NCBI GenBank assembly: GCA_963662175.1
Contig: OY759218.1
Location: 18,070,480-18,134,479, forward strand
Source: Aradus depressus
Taxonomy: Eukaryota; Arthropoda; Insecta; Hemiptera; Aradidae
DNA: 64,000 nucleotides
Direction of reading: 5' to 3'
A program made the translations under genes and the position numbers. The notes beneath the pieces were generated by a model. That model made no database searches. It saw only the letters and a list, made by a program, of their open reading frames with translations, and was not told where the DNA came from. Shown piece after piece: positions 10,617 to 21,480 of the stretch (positions within the stretch are counted from its first letter, which is position 1; each line of letters begins with the position of its first letter).

Positions 10617-13104
10617 CTGAAACAGAAAAAAAGCGCCTAATATATTTTCTTATAAGAAAATTAAAAAAAAAAAATAGAAATAGAGGGGGAGGGATTGGAA
10701 AACATGATTCGGGAAATGTTTCGATCAAAAATGTTATTGTAAAAAAACAAAAACCACCGACATAACAAAAAAATTCATAACTACAAAACTCAGATAGACG
10801 ATTGATTACATATTGATATTATATTACGTTTGAGGAATAATCCGTTTTCATATAAGGAGCTTGATTGATTTCATTATATTGTACAAGAATTTGTATGTAA
10901 TTAAATTAGTAAATAGTTTTGGTTCTCTTTGTGTAGACAGAAAAAGTTATCTACAGCAACAAACCAAATGACATCCATTTTTGAATTTTTGTTTATTCGG
11001 TAATAAATTTACCATTCGACTAAACCTTCTCGAATAATTTTGTTTTACTAAAATATTTTTTAAAAATTTGAATACTTGTTTCTATTTGCCGAATAAAAAT
11101 TTACTTACTAATAAATTATTTATTCACTATCCCGAAATAATAAATTAAAAATGAATAACAAATAACTATGAATCGAATGACGGATAAATAACTTAACTTC
11201 GTTATGTTTTATTCATCATTCGCAATATAATAAACACTGACAATCAAAGCCGTGCAGACCCTATGGCAAAGGCATGCGAGGCACACGGGTGGCTAAATTT
11301 AAGCCCATAATAGGGGTGGCTGCAAGGCCGCCCTAAATTTTCTTTTACTTATTTTAAATCTATCGTTGACAAAACCAAATATAGAGAAGAGAACAAAAAG
11401 AAACCGAAACCAAGGGGAAAAGCAAGATAAATTCATTTGAAGGGATGGGGGAAAAAGGGAAATATGGGTAATCAAAAGGCAACCTGCTTTTGTAGAGAGA
11501 CTGACGGGCCTTTCGTTATTATCCATCGACAGTGATCTCTTGAATTCTATTGACACAAAACGTGCTGTAGAAAATTTTGCTTCCATTAAGGCCAGTAGAG
11601 CCATGCTTTGATTACAATTTACTTTTACTTAATAAATAACTATTTATGTTTTCAGTTTTATTTGAAAAAAAAATTGACTTGTGTCACTTAGAAACTGCTT
11701 TACTAAACTAAAAAGTCTATTATTATGTTTTTTAATATTACCTATACCAAAGTTTATTATATAAAGTAAATTTTATTACCTATCATTATTATGTACACAG
11801 ATAATAATTATGTTTAATAGTTCATAATATAATGTTTGAAAATAAAATATTGTTATCGTTACACATTATATATTATTAATTTCCGATGCTCAAATATTTA
11901 TATGGAAAGTAAAAATCATTAACTTATTCAAAATGTAAAGGGGAAAAACATAAAAACATTCGGGTACTTTAATTGTGGATGGGGGGGGGGGGGGGGGGGG
12001 GGGGGAGGGAGGGTATTGTTATTTGCACACTGGCGGCCAATACTCGTTGAACGGCCCGGCCCTGCTGACGATGATGGATAAAAAAAAATTAAAATATATA
12101 CATATATTTTTTGGCAGGAGGGGGAATGCCTTTAACTATCTTCCAGGGAAGATAGCTCTGGACAATGTGGGACTCGAGCCGTGGCCCCTCCTTCGACGAT
12201 CCTGATGTTCCCTTCCGCAGAACAGACGGCCTGTCATTACTTCGCGGAAGGCAGGATGGGTGGCTGGTGTCGCCGCTACTGCTGTAATTGGAGGGATATG
12301 AACCCCTCACTAGGAGTCTTCTCTCCTCGTTCTGCTTTTTGTCAGCCCTCTCTTGGAGGGCTAACTCACCCATGATGAGTGCTGCAAATTCGCAGCCCTC
12401 ATATATGGGAGCGCAGCATAGCGTAAACTTAACTGGTTTCAGTCAGTGGGGCGCACGTGCTGCACTCCAGATTATCTCTTTCCTCTTCAAATCTGGGCCA
12501 TTTGAGGAGGATATGCTCAGCAGACTCGGTCTCATCAGGGCACGCTGGGCTCTGCTAGACCAGAGCTGGCCCCCGCGTGTTGATAATGTTCCGGTTCCCT
12601 CTATGGTCGAAGCGATTTTTGATTTAACAATCATTGAAAAAGCCTTAGTTTATTTGGGGGTTGGGTGGTTCCAGCCGGGCAGGGGAGTGGAGGAAGCACC
12701 AACGGGCTCTCTGGACAGTAACAAGTCTCTCTCACCACTCCAGTCAAGTGTACGACGCTAATCTACCTCTCTCTTGACTCAGGTTCAGTCAATTTCGGTT
12801 CCCTCTCTTACACAGACCCTCTTCCAATAGTCATAGACACCCATCATTGACATCATCTTAGCATCTGGAGTATATAAGCAACTTACGAGTCCGTTTCAAT
12901 TTCCCATTCTATCCGATGTTGAAGGTTGTCTAAATTCTCCCAGAAGGCTAGGACCTGAGCGGCGTCATCCAGAGACCTGCTGTGGAGGAACTGTTTGAAC
13001 CGGCTTCGTCCTGGGCCACTCATCAGAAGGTTGGATATACCAGAAGTCCACTTGTCAATTTCGCTGATAGGAACACAGTCGGAACAGCAGCTAGCACAGT
13101 TCAT
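10370..13104 (-). CDS. Small RGS-domain-like protein (two exons)
   Basis: The gene joins 13104-12887 to 10616-10370, giving 154 residues. The start ATG at 13104 follows an in-frame TGA nine bases upstream. The donor is GTAAGT and the acceptor is a T-rich tract ending TTTCAG; the split codon 73 still reads Ser. The protein opens with a cysteine cluster (MNCASCCSDC). It continues with the RGS-like run 'IDKWTSGISNLLMSGPGRSR', FKQFL and 'VLAFWENLDNL' (residues ~16-62), then 'ELEDLYKYADENINFDFRQL' and 'ILKQAKQSSMELLRDEHQIF' (about 82-145), the order of helices in RGS folds. It ends CAPCT. RGS proteins speed GTP hydrolysis by G-protein alpha subunits; whether this one is active is inferred only, since it is divergent. 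The terminal cysteines could be palmitoylation sites, as in the RGS19/20 group. The intron (12886-10617) carries LINE and hAT debris. Confidence 0.75.
11480..11611 (+). pseudogene. hAT transposase dimerisation-domain fragment
   Basis: The plus strand reads 'ERLTGLSLLSIDSDLLNSID' then 'AVENFASIKASRAML' and a stop. The pattern RL..LalLSIe.dl...ID...a..nFAsiKaRk is the C-terminal hAT dimerisation region, ZMYM1-like. Nothing upstream is conserved. It lies inside the RGS-like gene intron on the opposite strand. Confidence 0.6.
11981..12005. repeat. Poly-G tract (25 G)
   Basis: Uninterrupted run of 25 G followed by a short GA-rich tail, within the RGS-like gene intron. Such runs are length-unstable and prone to sequencing error. 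Confidence 0.9.
12089..12640 (-). pseudogene. LINE ORF2 3' remnant in the RGS-like intron
   Basis: The minus strand gives a decayed finger region 'CPDETESAEHILLKWPRFEE' (about 12560-12490, another frame ending in a stop). Then comes an open stretch from 12373 with 'MGELALQERADKKQNEERRL', similar to ORF2 tails of R1/jockey-type LINEs. The first cysteine pair is incomplete and the frame breaks between the two parts. The 157-aa plus-strand frame over the same bases is a shadow. Confidence 0.55.
12887..13104 (-). CDS. RGS-like gene, exon 1
   Basis: 218 bp: 72 codons plus two bases. Starts at ATG 13104-13102 and ends before the donor GTAAGT (12886-12881). Encodes the cysteine cluster and the first RGS-like helices. 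Read-through past the donor meets TAA at once, which supports a splice here. Confidence 0.75.
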
Positions 13105-13329
13105 AGTACTTCATACCAGGGTGGCAACCTAGAACAGAAGAAAACACTAGTTAAGACACTACGGAAGTTCTGAGAGAAGAACGGGGTGATGTGAGGTGTG
13201 GGGTATCGATGACTTGTGGAGGACTGATGACTGTGTAAGGCAATACAAGAACAGGACGCAGAAAATTAATAGGGATTGTCCTTATGAATGAAATTGCATA
13301 TCAATACATTAATTACAAAATGGCGGTCA

Positions 13330-13425
13330 ATTGGTTTTGGAAGGGGAGCAAAACGTTAATTGGTTAATTCGATCTGGGGAAGTACACTGCCGATGATTTA
13401 CCGACAATTTTTTTTTTACCTGTCT
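13330..13425 (+). repeat. Family A 3' end
   Basis: Terminal segment only: 'CGGTCAATTGGTTTTGGAAG', 'TTCGATCTGGGGAAGTACAC', hairpin remnant 'GCCGATGATTTACCGAC' and a T-run at 13409-13418. Bases 13426-13606 hold nothing recognised. Confidence 0.75.
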
Positions 13426-13606
13426 TTAATTTATCCGATATTTAATTTGGCGGTCGAAAACGGTAATCGGAACCAAAATTAACATAAAAGGGTTCATTTT
13501 ATGTGAAGGGCGCTTTTGGTTGCCCAAATTTGTTTGGGGATGGTCGGAAGCTGATTACGTATGAATCCCGGACAATGAATAAAAGGCATCTTCTTCCCCC
13601 TCTCAA

Positions 13607-13853
13607 GAGGGTGATTAGGGGGAGAGGCTCAACACAAGAGGGAGATTAGGGGGAGAGGCTAACACCAGAGGGAGATTAGGGGGAGAGGCTCAACACAAGA
13701 GGGAGATTAGGGGGAGAGGCTCAACACAAGAAGGAGATTAGGGGAAGAGGCTCAACACAAGAGGGAGATAAGGGGGAGAGGCTCAACACAAGAGGGAGAT
13801 TAGGGGGGAGATGCTCAACACAAGAGGGAGATTAGGGCGAGAGGCTCAACACA
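13607..13853 (+). repeat. 31-bp tandem array derived from family A
   Basis: Eight copies of a 31-bp unit made of 'GAGGGAGATTAGGGGGAGAG' plus 'GCTCAACACAA'. The unit equals the 'GGATTAGGGGGAGGCTCAAC' box of family A, and family A sequence continues after the last copy ('CAATTGCCGAAGTAATAG'). It is a local expansion inside one copy of the element. Confidence 0.9.
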
Positions 13854-13929
13854 AAAGCCCAACAATTGCCGAAGTAATAGCATGAATCGACATGAAATTT
13901 TATAAATAGATCCAAGACATAAGGACGAT
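13854..13929 (+). repeat. Family A internal unit (left of an insertion)
   Basis: Continues from the 31-bp array: 'GAATCGACATGAAATTTTAT' and 'CCAAGACATAAGGACGAT'. The unit is interrupted at 13930 by the LTR-like repeat and resumes at 14817 ('CAATTATCAGCCGAATCGGC'). Confidence 0.65.
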
Positions 13930-14812
13930 TGTGATGTATAAAAAATACACACATTCAAATTATTAATATTATAAAAATTAATTATATTTATTTGTATAAA
14001 GAAGCAACTAAATTGGTGAATAATAATATGAATGCATTTTGTTTTAAAACAACTAATGAATAAAAAACAAAACACGACCATCAGCTGTTTTGAATTAGTG
14101 TAGAGGAGTCGAGGTCTGGGTTGAGACGGTCTGAGTGGAGATAGAGTGAGAGTTAATAGGCTTAAGATGTGATGAACTAAGTTAGCGTAAATTAACAGTA
14201 AAATAGATGCGCAAAGAAGGTACTGTTATTTATTTATATGTACAAAATATATATGCCCAAAAAGTATATAACTTTGATATGAAGAATGGCCAAGAAATGA
14301 AACAGGAAAAAGATTGAAATAGTTTTAAGAATTTAGTTTGTACGATTTTTCTTTTGATTTTTGTTTCAATGTTTAGTAATTAATTTTATTATGTACTTTA
14401 GGTAAATAAACCTAATTATTTGTTCTCGTAAATTCTGTTCTATTCATTTCCCCTGTTGGCCCAGTAAAGATAATTTAAAACCTTTGGGTTAGATTTAATA
14501 TTATTGAAATTTAAAAAAAAAAAAAAAAAAAACATCTTTAGAAATCCAAATAAAAAGTTTGTTAATTGAATTTTTTTTAAATATACGTGCACTTTCTTAA
14601 AAATTCCACATCTTGAACTTTATGTATTTTTTTAGGGCCCTTTTCGGAAATTACTGTAGAAATCAATATTTATTAAAAGACCAGAGCTATAAAATTTCTA
14701 AAGGGAATGTGGTAAATTATTGTCTATATTATTATTATTTCATTATTATTAATTCAATTATTTTAATTTTATTTATATATTTATTTTTTTTTTAATTTAT
14801 TTTTTTACCACA
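13930..14812. mobile_element. LTR-like dispersed repeat (repeat B, copy 1)
   Basis: 883-bp segment with TG...CA ends (TGTGATGTATA...TACCACA) inserted in a family A copy and flanked by CGAT on both sides (13926-13929 and 14813-14816). A second copy lies at 58575-59325, with matching stretches 'ACACACATTCAAAT', 'CATCAGCTGTT', 'CAAAGAAGGTACT', 'GGCCCAGTAAAGATAATTTA' and 'CCTTTTCGGAAA'. Solo-LTR identity is an inference from ends and flanks; no coding domain is seen. The tract near 14514-14532 is a poly-A run. Confidence 0.5.
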
Positions 14813-14816
14813 CGAT

Positions 14817-15050
14817 ATGCATCAATTATCAGCCGAATCGGCTTAATGGTGGTAATCTTAACTCCCAATAAATATCGGTATTACGAATCCATCATCAGTA
14901 AATTTAGTATGATGATTCTGAACTCCCTCAGTAAGACACCTATTAATTTTCAACCGAATCGGTAAATTGGTTTCAAGAGAGCGAAAGCTAAATTCATCAA
15001 TTCGGGATGGGAAAGTAATGATTCACCGACTTTTTTTTTCAGTGGATCAA
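14817..15050 (+). repeat. Family A, right part after the insertion
   Basis: Resumes with 'CAATTATCAGCCGAATCGGC' and runs through 'AAGACACCTATTAATTTTCA' to the 3' end 'GGATGGGAAAGTAATGATTC', ACCGAC and a T-run at 15032-15040. Confidence 0.65.
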
Positions 15051-15074
15051 AACACCACATTTTAACTCACTATA

Positions 15075-15310
15075 GGTTAAGTTTTATGACTCATGCTCGG
15101 GCTTTAACTACAAGGTCATATCGCCTACTACCAGAGCGCTCTTTCGTCACTCTGTTGGACATGAGCCCGACTCTACTGTGGGAGTCCTTAATTTTGCCTA
15201 CCCTAAATTTTTATTCACCTAGGGTAGGGGTCTTTAACGAGTATCCGATATCGTACAGGCTCGGGACCATTGCTTAACGTCCCATCCGAAGGACTTGCTT
15301 AAGGAAGTGC
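15075..15310 (-). repeat. 5'-truncated SINE with 13-bp target duplication
   Basis: Flanked by identical TTAACTCACTATA at 15062-15074 and 15311-15323. The reverse-oriented body has 'GGGCTTTAACTACAAGGTCA', 'CTACCAGAGCGCTCTTTCGT' and 'GGTCTTTAACGAGTATC'. It lacks the tRNA-like head, which would lie at the right, so it is 5'-truncated in its own direction. Bases 15324-15626 and 15694-15867 show nothing recognised. Confidence 0.88.
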
Positions 15311-15625
15311 TTAACTCACTATATTTATAATTTCAGTATTTCCCGTGATATCACCAAGAAACAGAGACGTCAAAACCTCATTATAAGAGTTTTATTTTAG
15401 GTTTTTTGACCAACAGGATCTTAAAATCCTCAGATATGATCACGAACCGTCTGAGAAGAACCAACCTTGATAAAATGCCTTCAGGAAGTAGGGTTGACTG
15501 GCTGGGGAACCAGACCTCATTGTTCTTCTAGCTCATGAATATGTAGTGTCGCAACAATAGTAATGAATTTTTTCTTTGTAAATCGGATCTCGGTATTTTC
15601 CTGGAACATTCTCAATCCCCCAACC

Positions 15626-15626
<1 letters not shown>

Positions 15627-15693
<67 letters not shown>
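15627..15693. repeat. Poly-A tract (67 A)
   Basis: Uninterrupted A run; no retroelement body was recognised next to it. Confidence 0.9.
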
Positions 15694-15697
<4 letters not shown>

Positions 15698-15867
15698 GGT
15701 CATTTGTCAACCCAAAATAGGTGAGATTCAGGACAATGGCTGAGGAGGACTTATATGGACAATTTGGCCTTCGAATACATTGAGCATATCACGTTCCAAA
15801 AAAAGAAATATTAGATGTGTCAGCGGACGAAGGAGGAGAGCGTCACATCAAAAATAACAACAAAAAA

Positions 15868-16287
15868 GTCCTTGGTGAATCACAGACAGTGTACTTACCC
15901 AGCGCGAATAAATGAACTGAATTTTCGTACCGATTTCATTGAAAATCACTAGGTACCTTACTTCATCATACTGTGTTCATACATTCGTTACTTCGGCAGT
16001 TATTGTTTTTTTTTGTTTTGAGCCCGCCCCAAAATCCCCATATTCTATTGTGAATTAGGCTGAAAATGTACATGTCTCGTCCCTATGATGTTTTGGATTT
16101 AAATATAAAATTTCGTGTCGATATATCCATTACTTCGGCAGTTATTGTAGAATTATGTGTATCCAGAACCCCATAAAGACAAAACCCACTCACTTTCAGT
16201 CAAATGTTCTTATGGTGTTTTGAGTTTACATATAAAATTTCCTTTTGGGTTCTGTAAGTGTAAATTTATAATAATAATATATTTTTC
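15868..16287 (-). repeat. Family A copy (minus), left of a MITE
   Basis: Starts with the 3' hairpin remnant 'TTGGTGAATCACAGACAGTG' and box 'TACTTACCCAGCGCGAAT', then internal units 'TCGTGTCGATATATCCATTA' and 'CTTTCAGTCAAATGTTC'. Interrupted by the MITE at 16288 and continues after it. Confidence 0.7.
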
Positions 16288-16536
16288 AAAGCTATATTCT
16301 TCTTCCTTCTATTTTTAGGTTTTTACAACCAAGCAAATACAGACATTTCGGGAAGAACTTTCACTATAATTTATTTGCTGATTTTTATATAAGTAATTTT
16401 TTTAGGTTGATCATTACAAACCTTTTAGAGTTAACCTTGAGTTAAACTCTTAGTATAGGCTAACGGGAGTTCTTCCCGATAGGTCTATATTTGCTAGTTT
16501 GTAAAAACCAGAACATTAAAGGAAGGAGAATATAGT
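16288..16536. mobile_element. MITE with ~60-bp terminal inverted repeats
   Basis: Left end 'ATTCTTCTTCCTTCTATTTT', then 'GGTTTTTACAACCAAGCAAA' and 'TTTCGGGAAGAACT'. The right end carries the complements 'AGTTCTTCCCGATAGGTCTA' and 'TTTGTAAAAACCAGAAC'. Flanks are TATA-like on both sides, so a TA duplication is possible. No coding sequence; superfamily not assigned. Confidence 0.7.
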
Positions 16537-16880
16537 TGTGAAATGTATATCAATGGAAAGGTTCGTGTAGCTATGTACATTAACTACAACAGTTATTAGG
16601 GTTTCTGTTATTGCCCCCTCTAATCCGACCCTTTCATTTGGCCGATTCAGCTGAAAATCAATAGGTTTTGTTCTTATGGGTTCTGGATATATCGAACACA
16701 ATAACTGCCGGAATAATGGATATATCGAAACGAAATTATATATTAAAATCCAAAACCTCATAGGGGCAACACATATAAACTTTCAGCATATTCGAAGTGG
16801 GAGACTGATGAGGGGGGTTGTTCTCATAAACCTTCAATGACTATAATATAGTAGATTATATGAGAGAACCCCTTAGATTA
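16537..16880. repeat. Family A remnants in head-to-head orientation
   Basis: 16537-~16695 continues the minus-oriented copy ('CAGCTGAAAATCAATAGGTT', 'TTCTGGATATATCGAAC'). From ~16696 a plus-oriented unit follows ('CAATAACTGCCGGAATAATG', 'AACTTTCAGCATATTCG'). Confidence 0.6.
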
Positions 16881-17755
16881 TATACCAAACCTAATATATA
16901 GTTTAGTTTTGTACATAGAAAAACTACTATTTGTACACTTTTAAAAAATACTTAACAATGAAATTTATAAGAATAAAATAGAAAAATATATATTTCAAAT
17001 AGCTGTTTTTTTTTTCAAAATTTTTATCACTAAAAAAGAATGTAACTTGTAAATGATTAAAGGGAAAACATCACTTTAGCTAGGGTATGGCCTATTTCTT
17101 GTTGCTATTGATGGACAAACAGACAGACAGACACTTGGGTATTATATTTATATATACAATAAATAAAAATGAAAGATTGTATTTCTGTATGTGTGTTTGT
17201 CCGGGCATTTAGATCACTTTAGATCAACTATAAAATATTAAATGTTTATGGAGCCCCAATGAATACAGAGCTGTGTGAGTAAAATCATTGTGTTAATTCT
17301 TTGTCGTTGACATTTAATAAAGGAATGTTCTATATGGTAAAATATAAAGTAATAATATAATAAGTTCTATATTCTGTTATTTAAATGAAGGTAACTGATG
17401 AATGGATCTCATTTTTTTTTGCAATACGAAATGTTTTAATACAATAATTTATATTCAGGTTATTGATGTATTATTAAGCAGGACCGGAAAAAAAAAAAAA
17501 TTATGCATCGTCTACAAAGAGGTCTTTAACCTGAATACATAGGATTTGAATTATTGGCGGAAGGCATGTCTAGGGGTAGTTTCTCTGCTCACCTACAAGT
17601 GAGGCGTCTTTGCGAAATTAGAAACGGCTGAAGGCCTGATCAGAAGTGATGGATTATGGGCCTTCAAAGCGACGTCGTTCGGAAAAACTACACAGCACAT
17701 GAATAACCAACCTATCTAACTGTATCAATATAATAAATGTTGTGTTGAAAGATTC
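16881..17755. other. AT-rich, no recognised feature
   Basis: No gene or known element supported. Bases 17520-17700 are less AT-rich ('TGGGCCTTCAAAGCGACGTC') and may be the tail of an unrecognised repeat. Confidence 0.4.
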
Positions 17756-17910
17756 GTTATATTATAACGTTTAAATTTAGTATATTGATTCAGAAGACTC
17801 TGAGTAAGTAATTTTCAAATAAATCGGTAAATTGGTTCCAGAGAGAGTGCGAAAACTTAATAACTCGAGCTGGGGAAGTACGTTACCGGTGATTCACCGA
17901 CAACCTTGGT
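17756..17910 (+). repeat. Family A 3' end
   Basis: 'TAGTATATTGATTCAGAAGA', 'AACTCGAGCTGGGGAAGTAC', then the intact hairpin 'CCGGTGATTCACCGACAA'. Confidence 0.78.
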
Positions 17911-18689
17911 TAACCCTAGATCTAACAAGGAATGTAAATTTCATAAAAATAAGTCCAAACATTGCATTCTCCTCACGAAAAGTTGTGATCTACCACTTAG
18001 CTTTTTTTCTGAACCAAGATGGATGTTATCATTTTCTACCGTTTTTTTCATAACGAGGGTATTTACTGTAGTATTTACCTCTAACTCTAACGGTTTCCCC
18101 TCACGGCCATTCCATTGTTATGAACAAAAGATTCTGGACTGTTTTCCTTTAAAAAAAAATATGTTTAAAACTACAGTTTTTCAGTTAGTATTTTGCTCTA
18201 ATAATAAGCTAGGTACTTGCTCAATAGTAATTTCATCCCTTTCCAAAGGCGGATCTATAGTTTTGGGGGTCTTGAAGTCTTTCCTTTGCAGGAGGCGCCC
18301 CTCCAGAAATTGTTGAGGAAAAAGTCTGGATGAGGTTAGGTGGGGTAGAGCAAGAAGTATTGAGTAATTTTTAAATATTAAAAAATATGTACTGGATCTT
18401 ATCTCTTATAATTCTCCCTATATTTACCTTTTATTTTTTTTTGTATTTATTTATTTTTTTATTTTGTACCTATATTTATAAAGAGGCCAAAATTTATGTT
18501 TATGTGATACAATGTAATACCTATATATATAAACAAAATAATAAGAAAGGAAAACAATAATAATAATAAAAGGTATATAAAAAATAATATATATAATATT
18601 ACCATATAATATATATACATTATATAAAATATTAATTAAAAATTAAAGTGAGACTAAATAAATAAAATAAGACTAAATAAAGAAAACTA
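17911..18689. other. No recognised feature
   Basis: Contains a 136-codon open frame (17906-18316) that shows no known domain and begins in the family A tail, so it is not called a gene. The right half is AT-rich with TA repeats. Confidence 0.4.
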
Positions 18690-19453
18690 CAGTGTAAACT
18701 CTATTTAACGCCACTCGATTTAACGACAAACTCCCTAAAACATCTGAATTACTTGAATCTGGTTGGTTTACCTTGTTGTCCTTACAATGATAAACTCTAT
18801 GTAACATCACACCCACTCTACATAACGACAACAATATGTCATTACTAAGCAATAAACAGTACTTTCAAGTTGCCGAAATTAATAAGAATTGCATCTGTGT
18901 ACGTTGTTTTGTTTGTTATTTTGTTGCTTTATTGTCTAGCACGTATTACCTTGACTGTCGACATCATATGTACCGAAGATTCTAACAAATTCGTTCAACA
19001 GCCTGGCTACAACAGCTTCACTTAAAGATGAAGAAATACTGGGTTCGGTGAAAAAAATTGAGGAACAACAACAAGGGGATGAAGAAGATGAGACGGATGA
19101 TGCTGAGCCTCCACCAAGCACTCGATGCAGCGAAATTATTAGAAAAATACTTTTTGTATAACCAAGTTGATCCCACAGTATCCCAAGATATGAATAAAAT
19201 ACATAAGAAAATAAAATAATTATAAAATACTGGAGCAGCAAAAAACGTCAGATGAAGATAAAAGACTATACGAAAGCGTTTTTATTTGTATCAATATTAA
19301 TGTTTGTTGTTTGTTAATTTAATACTTTATTAGTAAATACATATTATAATAGTAAAATACTATTAAATGTAATGTAATATGTATTGATTTTTCTTCGCTT
19401 CATTTAACGACAACTCTCAGTCCCTTAAGTGTCGCTATATAGAGTTTACACTG
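18690..19453. mobile_element. pogo/Tigger-like non-autonomous element (764 bp)
   Basis: Ends CAGTGTAAACTCTATTTAAC... and ...TATAGAGTTTACACTG are inverted and flanked by TA (18688-18689, 19454-19455). The TIR style 'CAGTgtAAaCTCtaTttAaCg' is typical of pogo/Tigger. On the plus strand 19018-19160 reads 'LKDEEILGSVKKIEEQQQGD', then an acidic run and 'AEPPPSTRCSEIIRKIL', like the acidic C-terminus of Tigger/jerky-type transposases. A shorter relative lies at 54860-55448. Confidence 0.82.
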
Positions 19454-19455
19454 TA

Positions 19456-20091
19456 TGTACAAAATAGTATGTTAAATCAGAGGAAAAACAACTATTCAGC
19501 CCCGAGACCCCCGTAACACTCTCCTCATTCTTACCACTAAATGGAGGTAGAGGAAGTCACGGAGGGCCACCCGGATCTGCCTAGCTTCTGACTAGGAGTG
19601 GAGGCAAACCGAGAGAGACAGAAGAGCTGAAGAGAAGCGACAAGGAGGGAAGAGGCTGGTCACTATCAGCACTTCTAGGATAGGACGTTATCTTTAGCAG
19701 GTCTCTCGGCCAGCGCCGCCTCTGTCTTTAGGGAGGTTCGTCTGGGTGGCAACGTGATGACCAGAATCAAGCAATGCGGTTGTTATGGAATTAAAGATTG
19801 GAGTGAAACTTTGAGAAGCGGGACTTGATAAGGTCATGACAAAAGGAACTTTGAGATCATTGTGTAGGGTAAAGTTGAAATGGATGAGCTTGATGTTGGA
19901 TGGCTTATCACAACCAAATAGTTCTAGTCCATATGTCCAATTTTTTTTTGTATTCATAACGATAAATAAAGTAATAATTGATTTATTTATACAATCACAG
20001 AGTGTGAACAAACTAGAGAATCGTTTTGATGGTGTCATGTCGCGCCATGAATGTTTTATTTTGGCGCGAGTTGATCAGCTGATTCATAGAA
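19456..20091. other. No recognised feature; locally GC-richer
   Basis: 19500-19750 is GC-richer than its surroundings ('GGCCACCCGGATCTGCCTAG', 'CGGCCAGCGCCGCCTCTGTC'). The 114-aa minus-strand frame across 20038-19694 has no recognisable domain. It could be an unrecognised repeat or a non-coding exon. Confidence 0.3.
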
Positions 20092-20345
20092 AAGTCGGTG
20101 AATCACCGGCAATATACTTCCAAAGAACGAATTAATCAATTAACTTTTCGCTCCCTCTCCAAAACCAGTCGACTGTTTGCGCTAATATTCAACAGTTGAT
20201 ACACAGGTGCTCCTAAATCCTCATACTAAATTTTGTTGTAGATAAATTCATTACATCGGCAGTTATTAAGGTTTTTGAGTTGATATCACTGTATCGAGTG
20301 TAAGGCCTCCACTTCCATGTCCCTTCTCTGGGTCAAAATATATCT
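20092..20345 (-). repeat. Family A 3' half (minus)
   Basis: Hairpin 'GTCGGTGAATCACCGGCAAT', diverged box 'ATACTTCCAAAGAACGAATT', then 'TTTTCGCTCCCTCTCCAAAA' and 'TTACATCGGCAGTTATTAAG'. Confidence 0.75.
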
Positions 20346-21394
20346 TACGTCTAGTAGAGGCGCTTTCAGCAAATTAATTGAAAAGCAACTACCGGCACCT
20401 GCTTGAAGGTCAATTATGTCCCAATTCATTTCATATTTTTTGGTTAATTCAAGGCCCCCTATTCCTTTTGAATAGGGAAATCCTCAAAAAAAATTTAATT
20501 TCGCCGGAGCTTCCTAATTATTGAACAAGCATATGATAGGGAAACGGAGAACAGAAATAAAGGGGAACAAAATAATAATAATAATACTGAAAACAATGTA
20601 AGAAAATAATATATTATTAGAAAAAAAAAAATATATATATATATATATGACGCAAAAAAGAATAAATCTTGTTAATCAAAATAAAATTAAAAATTAACTT
20701 GAGTTTAAAAAGAAATTCTTATCAAAATATGTCAAAAAGATTGGGTAAATAATTATTACATATTATCGGACATATCGGATCTATAATAAAACAAAAAAGA
20801 ATATCAATTCTTAAAACAAAAAAAAAAGGTATATATATATATATATATATATAAATATATATTGTTAAAAAATAACCACTGAAAGTAATATAATAAAAAA
20901 TATAATCGACTGTGGACTACCTACAACGAAAGTAGTTCCGTAAGAAACAATGTTTGAATACCCCATATATAGGTAATTAAAACTGAAAATATTAACGTGA
21001 GCTCACGATGAAAATAAAAATAAAATGATAAATATCTTTATATTGACAACCATAGTGTAGTGAAAATAGGGAAATTAAAATACAAACAAATATGATGGTC
21101 TTCGAAGGATGATGGAACCCGAAGGACGAAGCTCGTCGGACGAACGAAGACAAGGCTGAACGGGGACACTGGCAGATAGCAAGTCCAAAAAAGAAGTTCG
21201 AGAAAACCAAAACAGAAGGACCGTAATAAAATACGGCAATAAATTAAAACTTATAATACGTTCCATTCACGGGCAACTACAGCATGGGACTGAGTATCTG
21301 ACTCAGAGAGGGATTAGCCGTGTGTTTACATTACAAACGTTTTTGACTAAACATTTTTTTAAAATATTATATCTTTTAAGAATAAACATGGGAG
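20346..21394. other. AT-rich, no recognised feature
   Basis: Only microsatellites: (AT)n near 20632-20648 and (TA)n near 20831-20852. Short frames at 20992-21266 are not supported as genes. Confidence 0.4.
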
Positions 21395-21480
21395 CCATAG
21401 TGGCCGTGCGGGCTAGAGCGTAGGGCTTTGGTCGCATGGTCTCACTATGGTTTGCGGGTTCGAATCCCGTCCTGGAATGA
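21395..21480 (+). repeat. tRNA-like SINE head (second type)
   Basis: 'GTGGCCGTGCGGGCTAGAGC' followed by a strong B box in 'GCGGGTTCGAATCCCGTCC'. The fold is not a regular tRNA cloverleaf, so a SINE promoter is more likely than a tRNA gene. The body after 21480 was not matched elsewhere in the window. Confidence 0.45.

Noticed and set aside
12288..12761. 157-codon plus-strand frame
   Set aside because: Overlaps a LINE ORF2 tail that reads convincingly on the minus strand; the plus frame shows no domain.
17906..18316. 136-codon plus-strand frame
   Set aside because: Starts in the tail of a family A copy, low-complexity composition and no recognisable domain or splice signals.
21395..21480. 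Possible tRNA gene with a strong B box
   Set aside because: The 5' half cannot form regular acceptor and D stems with the 3' half, so it was kept only as a tRNA-like repeat.
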